NCBI GenBank assembly: GCA_017511005.1
Contig: JAFWLP010000081.1
Span: 30,649 to 94,648, forward strand
Source of the DNA: Clostridiales bacterium
Lineage (GTDB): Bacteria > Bacillota > Clostridia > Saccharofermentanales > Saccharofermentanaceae
Reading direction: 5' to 3'
DNA length: 64,000 nucleotides
Shown here: piece after piece, positions 43,074 to 50,766 of the stretch
How positions within the stretch are numbered: position 1 is the first letter of the stretch
How the letters are laid out: the number at the start of each line of letters is the position of its first letter
Translations under genes and position numbers: made by a program
The notes under the pieces: model-generated
Databases searched by the model: none
The model's input: only the letters and a program-made list of their open reading frames with translations
What the model was told of the DNA's origin: nothing

Positions 43074-44492
43074 TCAGAACCTGAAGTATAAGAAAGGATT
43101 GTATGTCTCACTGATCATGAAGATGATGCACAGAAGGAACAGCAGCGGAGTAACGGCAAGCATGACCTTGCTGAACTTCTTTCCTCCGAGCATTCCTGAA
43201 AGCGACATATATAGCGGCGTGGCGCACAGACCCGCGATGACAAGAAGCGCAAAGTTCGTAAACAGGATAAAGACTCCGTAGGAATCGACAAACGAGACTG
43301 CATAACCGAACATTGCGGCAATATAGGCGATCGCGACCTCAAGTGTCGGCGCGGAGAACAGTACCCAGCCGACCATTACGCATATCATGGTCACGAGCCA
43401 TTTCAGGATCACGGGAACTTTTTTGATCAGTCCGGCAAGAACATATTTCTCGAGGATGAGGAGTATTCCGTAATAGACACCCCACAGAATGAAATTCCAG
43501 GATGCCCCGTGCCAGAATCCGGTCAGGAGCCAGACTATCAGGAGGTTAAGGATGACTCTCGGGACCGCGCATCTGTTTCCGCCCAAAGGTATGTATACAT
43601 AATCCCTGAACCACGATGACAGCGACATATGCCATCTTCTCCAGAAATCGGTAACCGAAGTAGCGATGTAAGGATAATTGAAGTTCTCGCAGAACGAGAA
43701 GCCGAATATGCCTCCGAGACCTATTGCCATGTCTGAATATCCCGAGAAATCGAAATATATCTGAAGCGTGTAGCAGATGATACCGATCCAGGCAGTAAGG
43801 ACGCTCATGTTATCACAGCCGGCTTCCTGGACTGCAGCATAAACGCTTCCCAGAGTATTAGCGAGAATGAGTTTTTTCGAGAGGCCGAAAACAAATCTGT
43901 TGAGACCCTTGGAATAAGTCAGCCAGTTCTCCTTGCGGTACATCAGCTGGTCGGCAATATCCTTGTACTTGACGATAGGTCCTGCGATGAGCTGCGGGAA
44001 AAGAGATACGTAAAGTGCAAAATTCAGCAGTCTGCGCTGTGCTCTTATATTGCCCTTATAAAGATCGATTATGTACGACATTATCTGGAACGTATAGAAT
44101 GAGATTCCCACGGGAAGCGCCAGGTTAAGAGGCTTTATCCCCGCTCCGGTGACATTTGCGATATTCTCAAGAAGGAAATTAAAGTACTTGAAGAATCCCA
44201 GTACTGCCAGATTGAAGACTATCGCGGAGACAAAGAGCATTTTCGCCTTTCGCCTGTTATTCATCCTTTTTGACTGATCGATATCCTTGCCGATAACGAA
44301 GTTGAAGCAGATGCTTATCAGCATCAGTATGATGTATATGGGCTCTCCCCAGGCATAGAATATAAGGCTCGCAACAAGCAGGATAAGATTCTTTACGGCG
44401 GTGCTCTTGGTGATCAAAACGCCGACAAGATAGTACAGGACCATCGTTAACGGCAGAAATATGATCAGGAATGTCGCTGAGCTGAATACCAT
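43074..44492 (-). CDS. MBOAT-family membrane O-acyltransferase (AlgI/DltB-like)
   Basis: A 472-residue polytopic protein with about ten or eleven helices. It carries the MBOAT signature LFPQLIAGPIVKY, WRRWHMSLSSWFRDYVYIPLGG and the catalytic His328 in LTGFWHGASWNF. Members move acetyl (or other acyl) groups across the membrane for transfer to surface polysaccharides, for example alginate or peptidoglycan. The DHHW protein encoded four bases later is the expected extracytoplasmic partner. DUF4358 and SGNH genes upstream complete a four-gene cassette. D-alanylation (DltB) is less likely because no dltA or dltC gene is nearby. Confidence 0.95.
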   Translation of the reverse strand: MVFSSATFLIIFLPLTMVLYYLVGVLITKSTAVKNLILLVASLIFYAWGEPIYIILMLISICFNFVIGKDIDQSKRMNNRRKAKMLFVSAIVFNLAVLGFFKYFNFLLENIANVTGAGIKPLNLALPVGISFYTFQIMSYIIDLYKGNIRAQRRLLNFALYVSLFPQLIAGPIVKYKDIADQLMYRKENWLTYSKGLNRFVFGLSKKLILANTLGSVYAAVQEAGCDNMSVLTAWIGIICYTLQIYFDFSGYSDMAIGLGGIFGFSFCENFNYPYIATSVTDFWRRWHMSLSSWFRDYVYIPLGGNRCAVPRVILNLLIVWLLTGFWHGASWNFILWGVYYGILLILEKYVLAGLIKKVPVILKWLVTMICVMVGWVLFSAPTLEVAIAYIAAMFGYAVSFVDSYGVFILFTNFALLVIAGLCATPLYMSLSGMLGGKKFSKVMLAVTPLLFLLCIIFMISETYNPFLYFRF

Positions 44493-44538
44493 TGTTTACC
44501 TTAATTCCGTGTTTCTTTTTTGCTTTCCTACACTGCTT

Positions 44539-45018
44539 TTACAGCGCTTTCTTATATGCCTCGTACAATTCGTCGGCGTTTTTTGCCGTACAGTAAAATA
44601 CCGTGTTCCCGCTGGTCTTTATTATGCAGTCTTCGAGCAGCGCATACTGATCCGGAGCATAATTCTTATAAAGATTCTCCTGATCCGTCACCCTGTTCTG
44701 TATCGCAGTCCTGAATTCCTGTGCATCATCCGCACTTACGAGCTTGACGATCAGCATCTCGGACACGTCCATGACGCTGTCGTTCGCATAATAGACCAAA
44801 CCTTCCGTCTTATCGAGATCGATGCCGAATGATTTAATGGCATCCGTATTGGTCTTTTTGTTCATCTGGCCGTCTGTCAAGACCAGGCACACAGGCGCCG
44901 AGACTTCTTCAATGCTCTTCTGCGTACCGCCCGAATTCAATATGCAGATCCAGACGATGAAACCGAGCAAAGCTGCAACAAGCAGCAATTCAGGTACCAG
45001 ATAATTCTTGGGCTTCAC
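44539..45018 (-). CDS. DUF4358 membrane-anchored protein
   Basis: A 159-residue protein with one N-terminal helix (about 8-28) and an extracytoplasmic domain that matches DUF4358 in length and pattern (GLVYYANDSVMDVSEMLIVKL, an ENLYKNY segment, and CIIKTSGNTVFYCTA). The family has no known function but recurs next to MBOAT/DHHW pairs in Clostridia, so I infer an accessory role in polymer acylation. Its start overlaps the end of the SGNH gene by 29 bp and it ends 46 bp before the MBOAT gene. Confidence 0.85.
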   Translation of the reverse strand: MKPKNYLVPELLLVAALLGFIVWICILNSGGTQKSIEEVSAPVCLVLTDGQMNKKTNTDAIKSFGIDLDKTEGLVYYANDSVMDVSEMLIVKLVSADDAQEFRTAIQNRVTDQENLYKNYAPDQYALLEDCIIKTSGNTVFYCTAKNADELYEAYKKAL

Positions 45019-45784
45019 TTGTCTTCATGACCTCCGTGTAAATATAAGGAAGATACTGCTCGGTATAATATGAATATATCGGATGGATTCCGTCACCCTC
45101 ATAATAATTCTTTTCGTAGTTTTCCCATAATGGTGTGTGATTCAGGTAATGAACCCCCAGCTCGGCGCACATCTCCGAGATCTTCTGGTTGTAATAATCA
45201 ACGTTTTTGGTACCCGGAGCCTGTTTATATGCCACCGGCTGGACCGGGAAAATGCTGTCGACAAAGATGACCGTGTCCGGCAGCTTCTCCTGAAGCTTCT
45301 CGATGCTGGCTTTGTAGTTCTCAATAAACGGCAGAGCATCCGATTCTGACCCCATAACGTTTACACCGTAATGAAGTACAAGATATTTTGGGTTAAGATC
45401 CACGATATAACTGAGATTCCTGTCTATGTGGGAAGTCCCGACGCCGATCGCGGCTGTAACGTGATACAGATCAAGGATCCCGTACTCGTACATGGCCTCC
45501 GTAATACTGTCACCTGCAAAATATATGTCCTTGAAGGCCGCTTTGAAATTGTTGTCCTTGATCTCATAATACGTAACAGACTCAGCCGTCGGTTCCGTGG
45601 GTACAGGTGTCGGTGACGGTTCGGTATATACAGCGGTCTCACGCTCGGCAAGATAAGCTATTCCCTCCGAAGGATCTATTGCCGCCGCTTTCTGGGGAAT
45701 GAGAACGGTTAACACGCGAATGGACATTACCGTGACCGCCAATGCAACAACGAGCAGGAAAACCTTATTAAATATGTTTTTCAC
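44990..45784 (-). CDS. SGNH/GDSL-type exported esterase-like protein
   Basis: A 264-residue membrane-anchored hydrolase-like protein. An N-terminal helix (about 7-28) and a Pro/Thr linker (about 50-70) precede an SGNH domain. Block I has GDSI with Ser93, and block V has Asp231 and His234 in DGIHP. The GVN at about 141 replaces the usual GxND block III. Such enzymes remove or transfer acetyl groups on polysaccharides. The start is a GTG at 45784; a GGAGA lies right against it, which is closer than ideal. It leads the SGNH-DUF4358-MBOAT-DHHW cassette and is divergent from the Gln/Tyr-rich membrane protein gene. Confidence 0.88.
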   Translation of the reverse strand: MKNIFNKVFLLVVALAVTVMSIRVLTVLIPQKAAAIDPSEGIAYLAERETAVYTEPSPTPVPTEPTAESVTYYEIKDNNFKAAFKDIYFAGDSITEAMYEYGILDLYHVTAAIGVGTSHIDRNLSYIVDLNPKYLVLHYGVNVMGSESDALPFIENYKASIEKLQEKLPDTVIFVDSIFPVQPVAYKQAPGTKNVDYYNQKISEMCAELGVHYLNHTPLWENYEKNYYEGDGIHPIYSYYTEQYLPYIYTEVMKTSEAQELSGT

Positions 45785-45801
45785 TCTCCATTCACCCGAA
45801 A

Positions 45802-45829
45802 ACTATAAAAAAATAATAAAATACCTCAA
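45802..45829 (-). promoter_or_regulatory. Candidate promoter of the acylation cassette
   Basis: On the minus strand TTGAGG (45829-45824) and TATAGT (45807-45802) are 16 bp apart, about 18 bp from the SGNH start. The region is AT-rich, so confidence is moderate. Confidence 0.45.
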
Positions 45830-45900
45830 AATCACTCAATTATTTTAAACATACCTTCAAAAAAAACAAGATATATACATATTTGCAAAACCGCACACAG

Positions 45901-45909
45901 TGTTAGAAT
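45901..45909 (+). promoter_or_regulatory. Extended -10 promoter of the Gln/Tyr-rich protein
   Basis: TGTTAGAAT, identical to the element before the RluA-type gene at 40962. Here the ATG is 46 bp further and has an AAAGGG ribosome binding site. Confidence 0.55.
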
Positions 45910-45954
45910 ACTTGGGGAATATCAGGCACCATGATGTGCTGGAAAGGGTTCAAT

Positions 45955-46653
45955 ATGGAAAACAACAATATGAATGAACAGCCCGTAGCAGGCGCTGCCG
46001 AACAGATACAGACACAACAGGCACCTCAGGTTCAGCCGGTAGCAGCACAACCTCAGCCCGCACAACAGGCTCAGCCGGTATATCAGCCAGTTTCCAACCC
46101 GCAGTATCAGCAGCCTTACGCCGAACAGTATCAGCAACCGAATGCCGGGCAATACCAGCAACTGTATCAGCAGCAATACCAACAGCAATACCAACAGCAG
46201 TATCAACAACAGTATCAGCAGCAGATGCCGCCTCAATATGCGGCCCAGCCATATCCGGTCAATCAGAAAATCTCTGAACTTGATCTGATGTCTCCCGAGG
46301 AAAGATCTGCCAGAACGAAGAAAGCCAACATTCTCTGCATTATCTCTCTCGCACTGCATTTCGTTCCTGAAATGATATCAGGCGCATTATCCGCAATCAC
46401 CGAACAGCTGTCCAAAACATCCGATATGGCTTCCACTTCTGACATTATGGCCGTTCTCGTTTCAGTCATTTTCGGCGGTTCATACATTGCTTCATGGGTG
46501 CTGATGATCATGGCGCGCGTAAAATACAAGGAAAGCAAATTCGCCAAAGTCCTTATGTGGATATATATCGGCATACTGGCTGCCGGCATCATCGCCGTAA
46601 TCGCCGTAGTCGCAATGTGTGCTTATATACTCAAGGACTGCCAAGGTTTCTGA
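45955..46653 (+). CDS. Membrane protein with a Gln/Tyr/Pro-rich repeat domain
   Basis: An unrecognised 232-residue protein. The ATG at 45955 is chosen for the AAAGGG in front of it; an ATG 24 bp upstream has none. Residues 1-100 are almost entirely Gln, Pro, Ala, Tyr and Asn, with five YQQQ repeats at about 69-90. A charged stretch (about 103-122) leads to a first hydrophobic segment (about 123-150), and two further helices occur (about 162-188 and 197-225). The plan resembles clostridial DUF4190-type membrane proteins with disordered N-termini, but I do not claim that family. The Lgt-like gene follows after six bases, so the two may act together. Confidence 0.75.
   Translation: MENNNMNEQPVAGAAEQIQTQQAPQVQPVAAQPQPAQQAQPVYQPVSNPQYQQPYAEQYQQPNAGQYQQLYQQQYQQQYQQQYQQQYQQQMPPQYAAQPYPVNQKISELDLMSPEERSARTKKANILCIISLALHFVPEMISGALSAITEQLSKTSDMASTSDIMAVLVSVIFGGSYIASWVLMIMARVKYKESKFAKVLMWIYIGILAAGIIAVIAVVAMCAYILKDCQGF
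46166..46224 (+). repeat. 12-bp coding repeat encoding YQQQ units
   Basis: About five tandem copies of a 12-bp unit (CAGCAATACCAA and variants) encode the YQQQ run of the membrane protein at 45955. Copies differ mostly at third codon positions, so the protein repeat is kept while the DNA drifts. Confidence 0.8.
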
Positions 46654-46659
46654 TCAAAG

Positions 46660-47361
46660 ATGCAGATAGTGATCCCTGAGTTTTCCCGGTCGCCTTACGG
46701 CCTGATCGTGTTGCTCTCAGTAGCCATAGGATTTGCCGTCACCATATTCCGCCTGCGGAAAGCCGGCGTGGCCAAACAGACCATCCTCTACACATGTCTT
46801 CTGACACTGATATGCACTCTTATAACTTCATTGATCGTTGAGTTTAAACTGACAGATGAAGGCATAAGACTGGGCTTCTCGGGACTTGGCGCAGTTGTCG
46901 GAATGGTGACCGGAGTCTTCATATCAGGACTGATAATCAGGGATAAGCCCGACATAATAATGGCGTCTTTTGTGACATCCGCTCCACTGATGTATGCTCT
47001 TGCCAAGACCGGCTGTCTTCTGGCCGGCTGCTGTCACGGCAAAGAATATCACGGTTCTTTTGCCATTGTTTACACAGGCGGTGACCATCAGGGTTCCTTC
47101 TTCCCTGTCCAGTTCATCGATATGGCGGTGTTTCTGGCCGTACATGTCTTCGCACTGATCCTGACATCGAAAATGAAGAACAAGGTTAATGCCGTCTACA
47201 TCATAGTGGCCGTCTGCATCCCGGTCAGGTTTTTGCTCGAATACCTGAAATATACCCATGACGGATCGCTTATCTCTTCCGGACAAATATTGGTACTCAT
47301 CGCCGGCGTGCTCGCAGTGACCGTAATAACGGTTTGGAAAAGGGTTCTTAAGATCAAGTAA
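46660..47361 (+). CDS. Prolipoprotein diacylglyceryl transferase-like membrane protein
   Basis: A 233-residue polytopic protein with about seven helices and an Lgt-like pattern: AKTGCLLAGCCHGKEYHG in the place of the Lgt signature, FFPVQFID, and RFLLEYLKYTHDG near the end. Classical Lgt, which moves diacylglycerol onto prolipoproteins, carries a GR-GNF-N-E signature and an HGG loop. Both are altered here, to a Cys-Cys-His motif and VVGMVTG. I therefore call it Lgt-like; it may have another lipid substrate or be a divergent Lgt. It follows the Gln/Tyr-rich gene by six bases. Confidence 0.75.
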   Translation: MQIVIPEFSRSPYGLIVLLSVAIGFAVTIFRLRKAGVAKQTILYTCLLTLICTLITSLIVEFKLTDEGIRLGFSGLGAVVGMVTGVFISGLIIRDKPDIIMASFVTSAPLMYALAKTGCLLAGCCHGKEYHGSFAIVYTGGDHQGSFFPVQFIDMAVFLAVHVFALILTSKMKNKVNAVYIIVAVCIPVRFLLEYLKYTHDGSLISSGQILVLIAGVLAVTVITVWKRVLKIK

Positions 47362-47663
47362 TCATGTCAGTAGATGATCGATCAGAGTAAGTATCCTCTG
47401 TAATGTCATATGCTGAGATATTTCCGCCGCCAGGTTTTCGAAAACAAAACATACAATACAGGCTTTAATCACTCATTACCAAAATATTTCCTGATTGTCC
47501 TCTTTTAGGTAATGATTTAGGCAATTTGACGCCTTTTTGCATTATTCTTTTCCTATATCAGGCCATCCGGGAAATCTTTTGGAAAATGCAATTCAAACGC
47601 TGAATATTATCACTGAGGACCGGGACAGCGCTTTCAAAAAGCGAATCGTGACAAATTGCCTGT
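47362..47663. other. Intergenic region without recognised gene
   Basis: About 300 bp between converging genes. I see no ORF with coding character and no clear U-tailed terminator. The only structure is a short stem, CGCTTT with AAAGCG, near 47630-47645. It lacks a T run on either strand. Confidence 0.5.
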
Positions 47664-49355
47664 TCAAGCTTTAAACGATCCGATCAGGTCTTCGGCAAGC
47701 CTCATTGACGATTCGGAATCACTGCCGGACAGAAGTCTTGAGACTTCCTTTATCTTACCGGCACCGTCCAGCACATTACATACCGTCTCGGTGTTACCTG
47801 CGGCAACATTTTTCGTAAGTACGAATCCCCTGTCGGATGCTGCGGCTATCTGGGCAGTATGCGTTACGCACAGGACCTGGTGAGCCGAAGCGATGGCCTT
47901 GAGTTTATTGGCTATTGCAAGTGACGCCTTGCCCGATACGCCGGTATCGATCTCATCAAAGATAAGAGTCGGAATCAGATCCACCCTGCTCAGTACGTTC
48001 TTAACCGCGAGCATTATACGCGATGCCTCACCGCCTGAGATGATGGCGGACAGAGGTCTTGCTTCCTGACCGGGGTTGGCACTGAAGCGGAAAGATATGT
48101 CATCTATTCCGGAGAATGAGAAAAACTTCGCCTTTTCCCTTCTGACAAAACTTACTTCAAATACCGCATTGGGCATCTCAAGATCGGCAAGTTCTTTTGT
48201 AATGGCTTTCTCAAGCTTGACCGCACATGACTTGCGCTCACCGGAAAGCTTCTCGGCGATCTCAAGGAGTTCTTTTTCTTTTACAGTGCGTTCCTTCTTA
48301 AGTTCCTGAAGGATGTCTTTATTCTTCTCAATAGCTTCGAGTTCTTTTCGGGAATCAGCCGCAAACTTATTGATGTCACCGATTGTCGCACCGTACTTTG
48401 CCTTCAGTTCATAGAGAAGACCAATGCGCTGTTCGGTGCGTTCTTTCAAGCCTTCATCGTAATCGCGGTCGGAGAGAACTTTGTCAATATCAGAGGAAAG
48501 CGCATCAAGATCAAGAGCAAGAGTCTTTGCGCGCTCGGCGATCTCTTTCAGGCTTTCATCAGACTGTGACGCCTTAATCAGTTCCCTGCTTGCCTGATCG
48601 ACTGCCTGCATGGGATCCTGATAAGAACCGTCCGAAGACAGATATGCCCGGGCATTCGTAAGACTCGCAAAGAGAAGTTCATTCTGCGAGAGTTTCTTCT
48701 TTGTCTCATATAAAAGCTCTTCTTCGCCGTCCTTAAAAGCAGCAGCATCGATCTCATTAACAGCGAACTCAAGATATTCGCGCCTTCGTTCAAGATAATC
48801 GGGAGAGGATGAGATCTCTTTGATGCGTAGAACTAGATCCTTAAACTCCTGCAGGCTTTTGATGTACTTTTCATGAAGAGCAACACACTTCTCACCCGCG
48901 AAGCGGTCCAAAAGTTTAACATGCGTGCTTTCATCGAAGATGGCCTGCGTATCGTGCTGCCCGTGTATGTCAACGAGCATCGAGGATATCTCCCTTAAGA
49001 GAGAATTAGTGACTCCGCTGCCGTTGACCCTCGCAACAGACTTGCCGCTGTCATAGACAGTCCTGCTGATTATCAGCATCCCTTCATCATCTTCGATACC
49101 GTTATCCGAGAGCAGTTTGCGGAAACCTGTATCATTAACGGCTGAACAGTCGAAAACAGCCTCCGCAAAACACGAAGGACTTCCTGTGCGGATAAGATTA
49201 CGTGACGCTTTTGCACCAAGGATCAGGCTTATTGCATCAACAATAAGGCTTTTTCCGGCACCGGTCTCACCGCTTATGACGTTAAGGCCTTTTCCTGGTT
49301 CGAAAACAATATTGCTTATTACCGCGAAATCTCTTATCTCAAGTCTTACAAGCAT
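47664..49355 (-). CDS. recN: DNA repair protein RecN
   Basis: A 563-residue SMC-like ATPase that gathers broken DNA ends in double-strand break repair. Walker A is GETGAGKS (29-36), two long coiled-coil arms fill about 155-375, the ABC signature reads IISGGEASRIMLA and Walker B reads LIFDEIDTGVSG. Length is normal. It is the last gene of the efp-to-recN operon, four bases after argR, the classical argR-recN pairing of Firmicutes. Confidence 0.96.
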   Translation of the reverse strand: MLVRLEIRDFAVISNIVFEPGKGLNVISGETGAGKSLIVDAISLILGAKASRNLIRTGSPSCFAEAVFDCSAVNDTGFRKLLSDNGIEDDEGMLIISRTVYDSGKSVARVNGSGVTNSLLREISSMLVDIHGQHDTQAIFDESTHVKLLDRFAGEKCVALHEKYIKSLQEFKDLVLRIKEISSSPDYLERRREYLEFAVNEIDAAAFKDGEEELLYETKKKLSQNELLFASLTNARAYLSSDGSYQDPMQAVDQASRELIKASQSDESLKEIAERAKTLALDLDALSSDIDKVLSDRDYDEGLKERTEQRIGLLYELKAKYGATIGDINKFAADSRKELEAIEKNKDILQELKKERTVKEKELLEIAEKLSGERKSCAVKLEKAITKELADLEMPNAVFEVSFVRREKAKFFSFSGIDDISFRFSANPGQEARPLSAIISGGEASRIMLAVKNVLSRVDLIPTLIFDEIDTGVSGKASLAIANKLKAIASAHQVLCVTHTAQIAAASDRGFVLTKNVAAGNTETVCNVLDGAGKIKEVSRLLSGSDSESSMRLAEDLIGSFKA

Positions 49356-49359
49356 TATC

Positions 49360-49824
49360 TCAGCCTTTTTCCATCATGTCCGAGATCGTAATGGCAAGAG
49401 CCTTTGCCTCTTCAATACCGGGGCATGCCGCGAATATGGTGTCGTCACCGGCAATGGTTCCGGTGCACTCTTCAAGATGCATCGAGTCAAGAGCTGAGGC
49501 GGCTGCCTGAGCCATTCCGGGCAGGGTCTTAATAACAATGAGGTTCATAGCCTGATTGACGGAAACTATGCTGTTAGAGAAGACCGCCAGCAGCCTTCCA
49601 GGAGCCGTATCACCGGTCCTGTCCAGGACACAGTATTTTGTAGCCCTGTTGGGCAGAGTGATCTTTATGATGCCCAGTTCCTTGATATCCCTTGATATCG
49701 TTGCCTGGGTTGCTTCGAAGCCTGCCTGATTGACCTTTGCAGTCAGGTCTTCCTGCGTGGAAATATCGTTATCCCTTATGAGCGACAGGATCTTCTCCTG
49801 TCTGGAATTCTTAGCGGTTTTCAT
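49360..49824 (-). CDS. argR: Arginine repressor
   Basis: A 154-residue hexameric regulator (ArgR/AhrC) that controls arginine biosynthesis and catabolism. The N-terminal winged helix (about 1-75) has the recognition segment ATQATISRDIKELG. The C-terminal oligomerisation domain has the arginine-binding GTIAGDDT motif. No arginine genes are in the window, so its targets are elsewhere. Its start overlaps the end of nadK by 14 bp. Confidence 0.95.
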   Translation of the reverse strand: MKTAKNSRQEKILSLIRDNDISTQEDLTAKVNQAGFEATQATISRDIKELGIIKITLPNRATKYCVLDRTGDTAPGRLLAVFSNSIVSVNQAMNLIVIKTLPGMAQAAASALDSMHLEECTGTIAGDDTIFAACPGIEEAKALAITISDMMEKG

Positions 49825-50692
49825 AGAAATAACCTCTCTGTACTATCTTCTTTCTAACGTTGCTGAAAAAGCTGTCTTTCTTCAGGCAGACTGTCTTAAG
49901 GACTTTCTCATATCTTCTGATGACTATCGAATCGTAACTCTCGAGATCGACAAAATCCCTTCCGTCCGGACAGATCAGCGGAGCTGACTCGATGGTTTCC
50001 AGACCGATCTTTATCTCACTTTCCGGAGTAGCGACATAAGGGTATCCGTTCAGTGTGTGTGAACAGATCGGAGTAACGATGATGTCTTTCATGCCGGGCA
50101 TAAGGATAGGACCGCCGGCGGAAAGAGAATATGCGGAAGATCCCGTTGCCGTTGCCACCACAAGTCCGTCACCTCTGAAACGCTCGATTATCTGACCGTC
50201 AATGGACAGTACGAGAGTAGTGATGTGCGGTTTTGCTCCTCTTACGATGATTATGTCGTTAAGACAGACACAGCTTCCCTTAACGGCGCCATCCTTGTCA
50301 TAGACATCGCACTTGAGCTGGCTCCTGCCGATCGTATCATAATCTCCGGCAACCAGCTGGGCTAGATCCTTCTCAAGATCATCGAGCATTATCTCATTCA
50401 GGAATCCGATGGATCCCAGATTGACCCCGACAAACTCTGTGTCCAGATCCCTGTATCTTGCCACTTTTGACAGGAATGTTCCGTCACCTCCGATTGAGAT
50501 AACAGCCTTGATATCCGTTTTCGCGAAATCAGCGAAAACAACTCCCGGTATTTCCTTAAGCTTCGGACACTCCTCATCCATGCCGGTCTCAAAGACCGGA
50601 ACGGCTCCAAGACCGCTTAAGATCTTTGCGGTCCTTATGGCTGTCTCATAACCGGTATCTCTTGAACCGTTGGAACAAATTCCGTAATTCAT
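49811..50692 (-). CDS. nadK: NAD kinase
   Basis: A 293-residue enzyme that phosphorylates NAD to NADP. The diacylglycerol kinase-like domain has the GGDG motif (68-71) in SIGGDGTFLSKV and NLGSIGFLNE, and the C-terminal domain has SAYSLSAGGPI and TPICSHTLN. Length is normal. It sits between dxs and argR. In many Clostridia a tlyA-type rRNA methyltransferase gene lies between dxs and nadK; it is missing here, with only a 74-bp gap. Confidence 0.95.
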   Translation of the reverse strand: MNYGICSNGSRDTGYETAIRTAKILSGLGAVPVFETGMDEECPKLKEIPGVVFADFAKTDIKAVISIGGDGTFLSKVARYRDLDTEFVGVNLGSIGFLNEIMLDDLEKDLAQLVAGDYDTIGRSQLKCDVYDKDGAVKGSCVCLNDIIIVRGAKPHITTLVLSIDGQIIERFRGDGLVVATATGSSAYSLSAGGPILMPGMKDIIVTPICSHTLNGYPYVATPESEIKIGLETIESAPLICPDGRDFVDLESYDSIVIRRYEKVLKTVCLKKDSFFSNVRKKIVQRGYFYENR

Positions 50693-50766
50693 GAAGAAAA
50701 ACCTCCTGTCGGAAACTTTATATATTTAATCACTTTGCTGAATAAAAATACAGAAGCAACAGAAAA

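Noticed and set aside
47630-47645. Terminator for recN or the Lgt-like gene
   Set aside because: The CGCTTT/AAAGCG stem has no T run on either strand and is only 6 bp.
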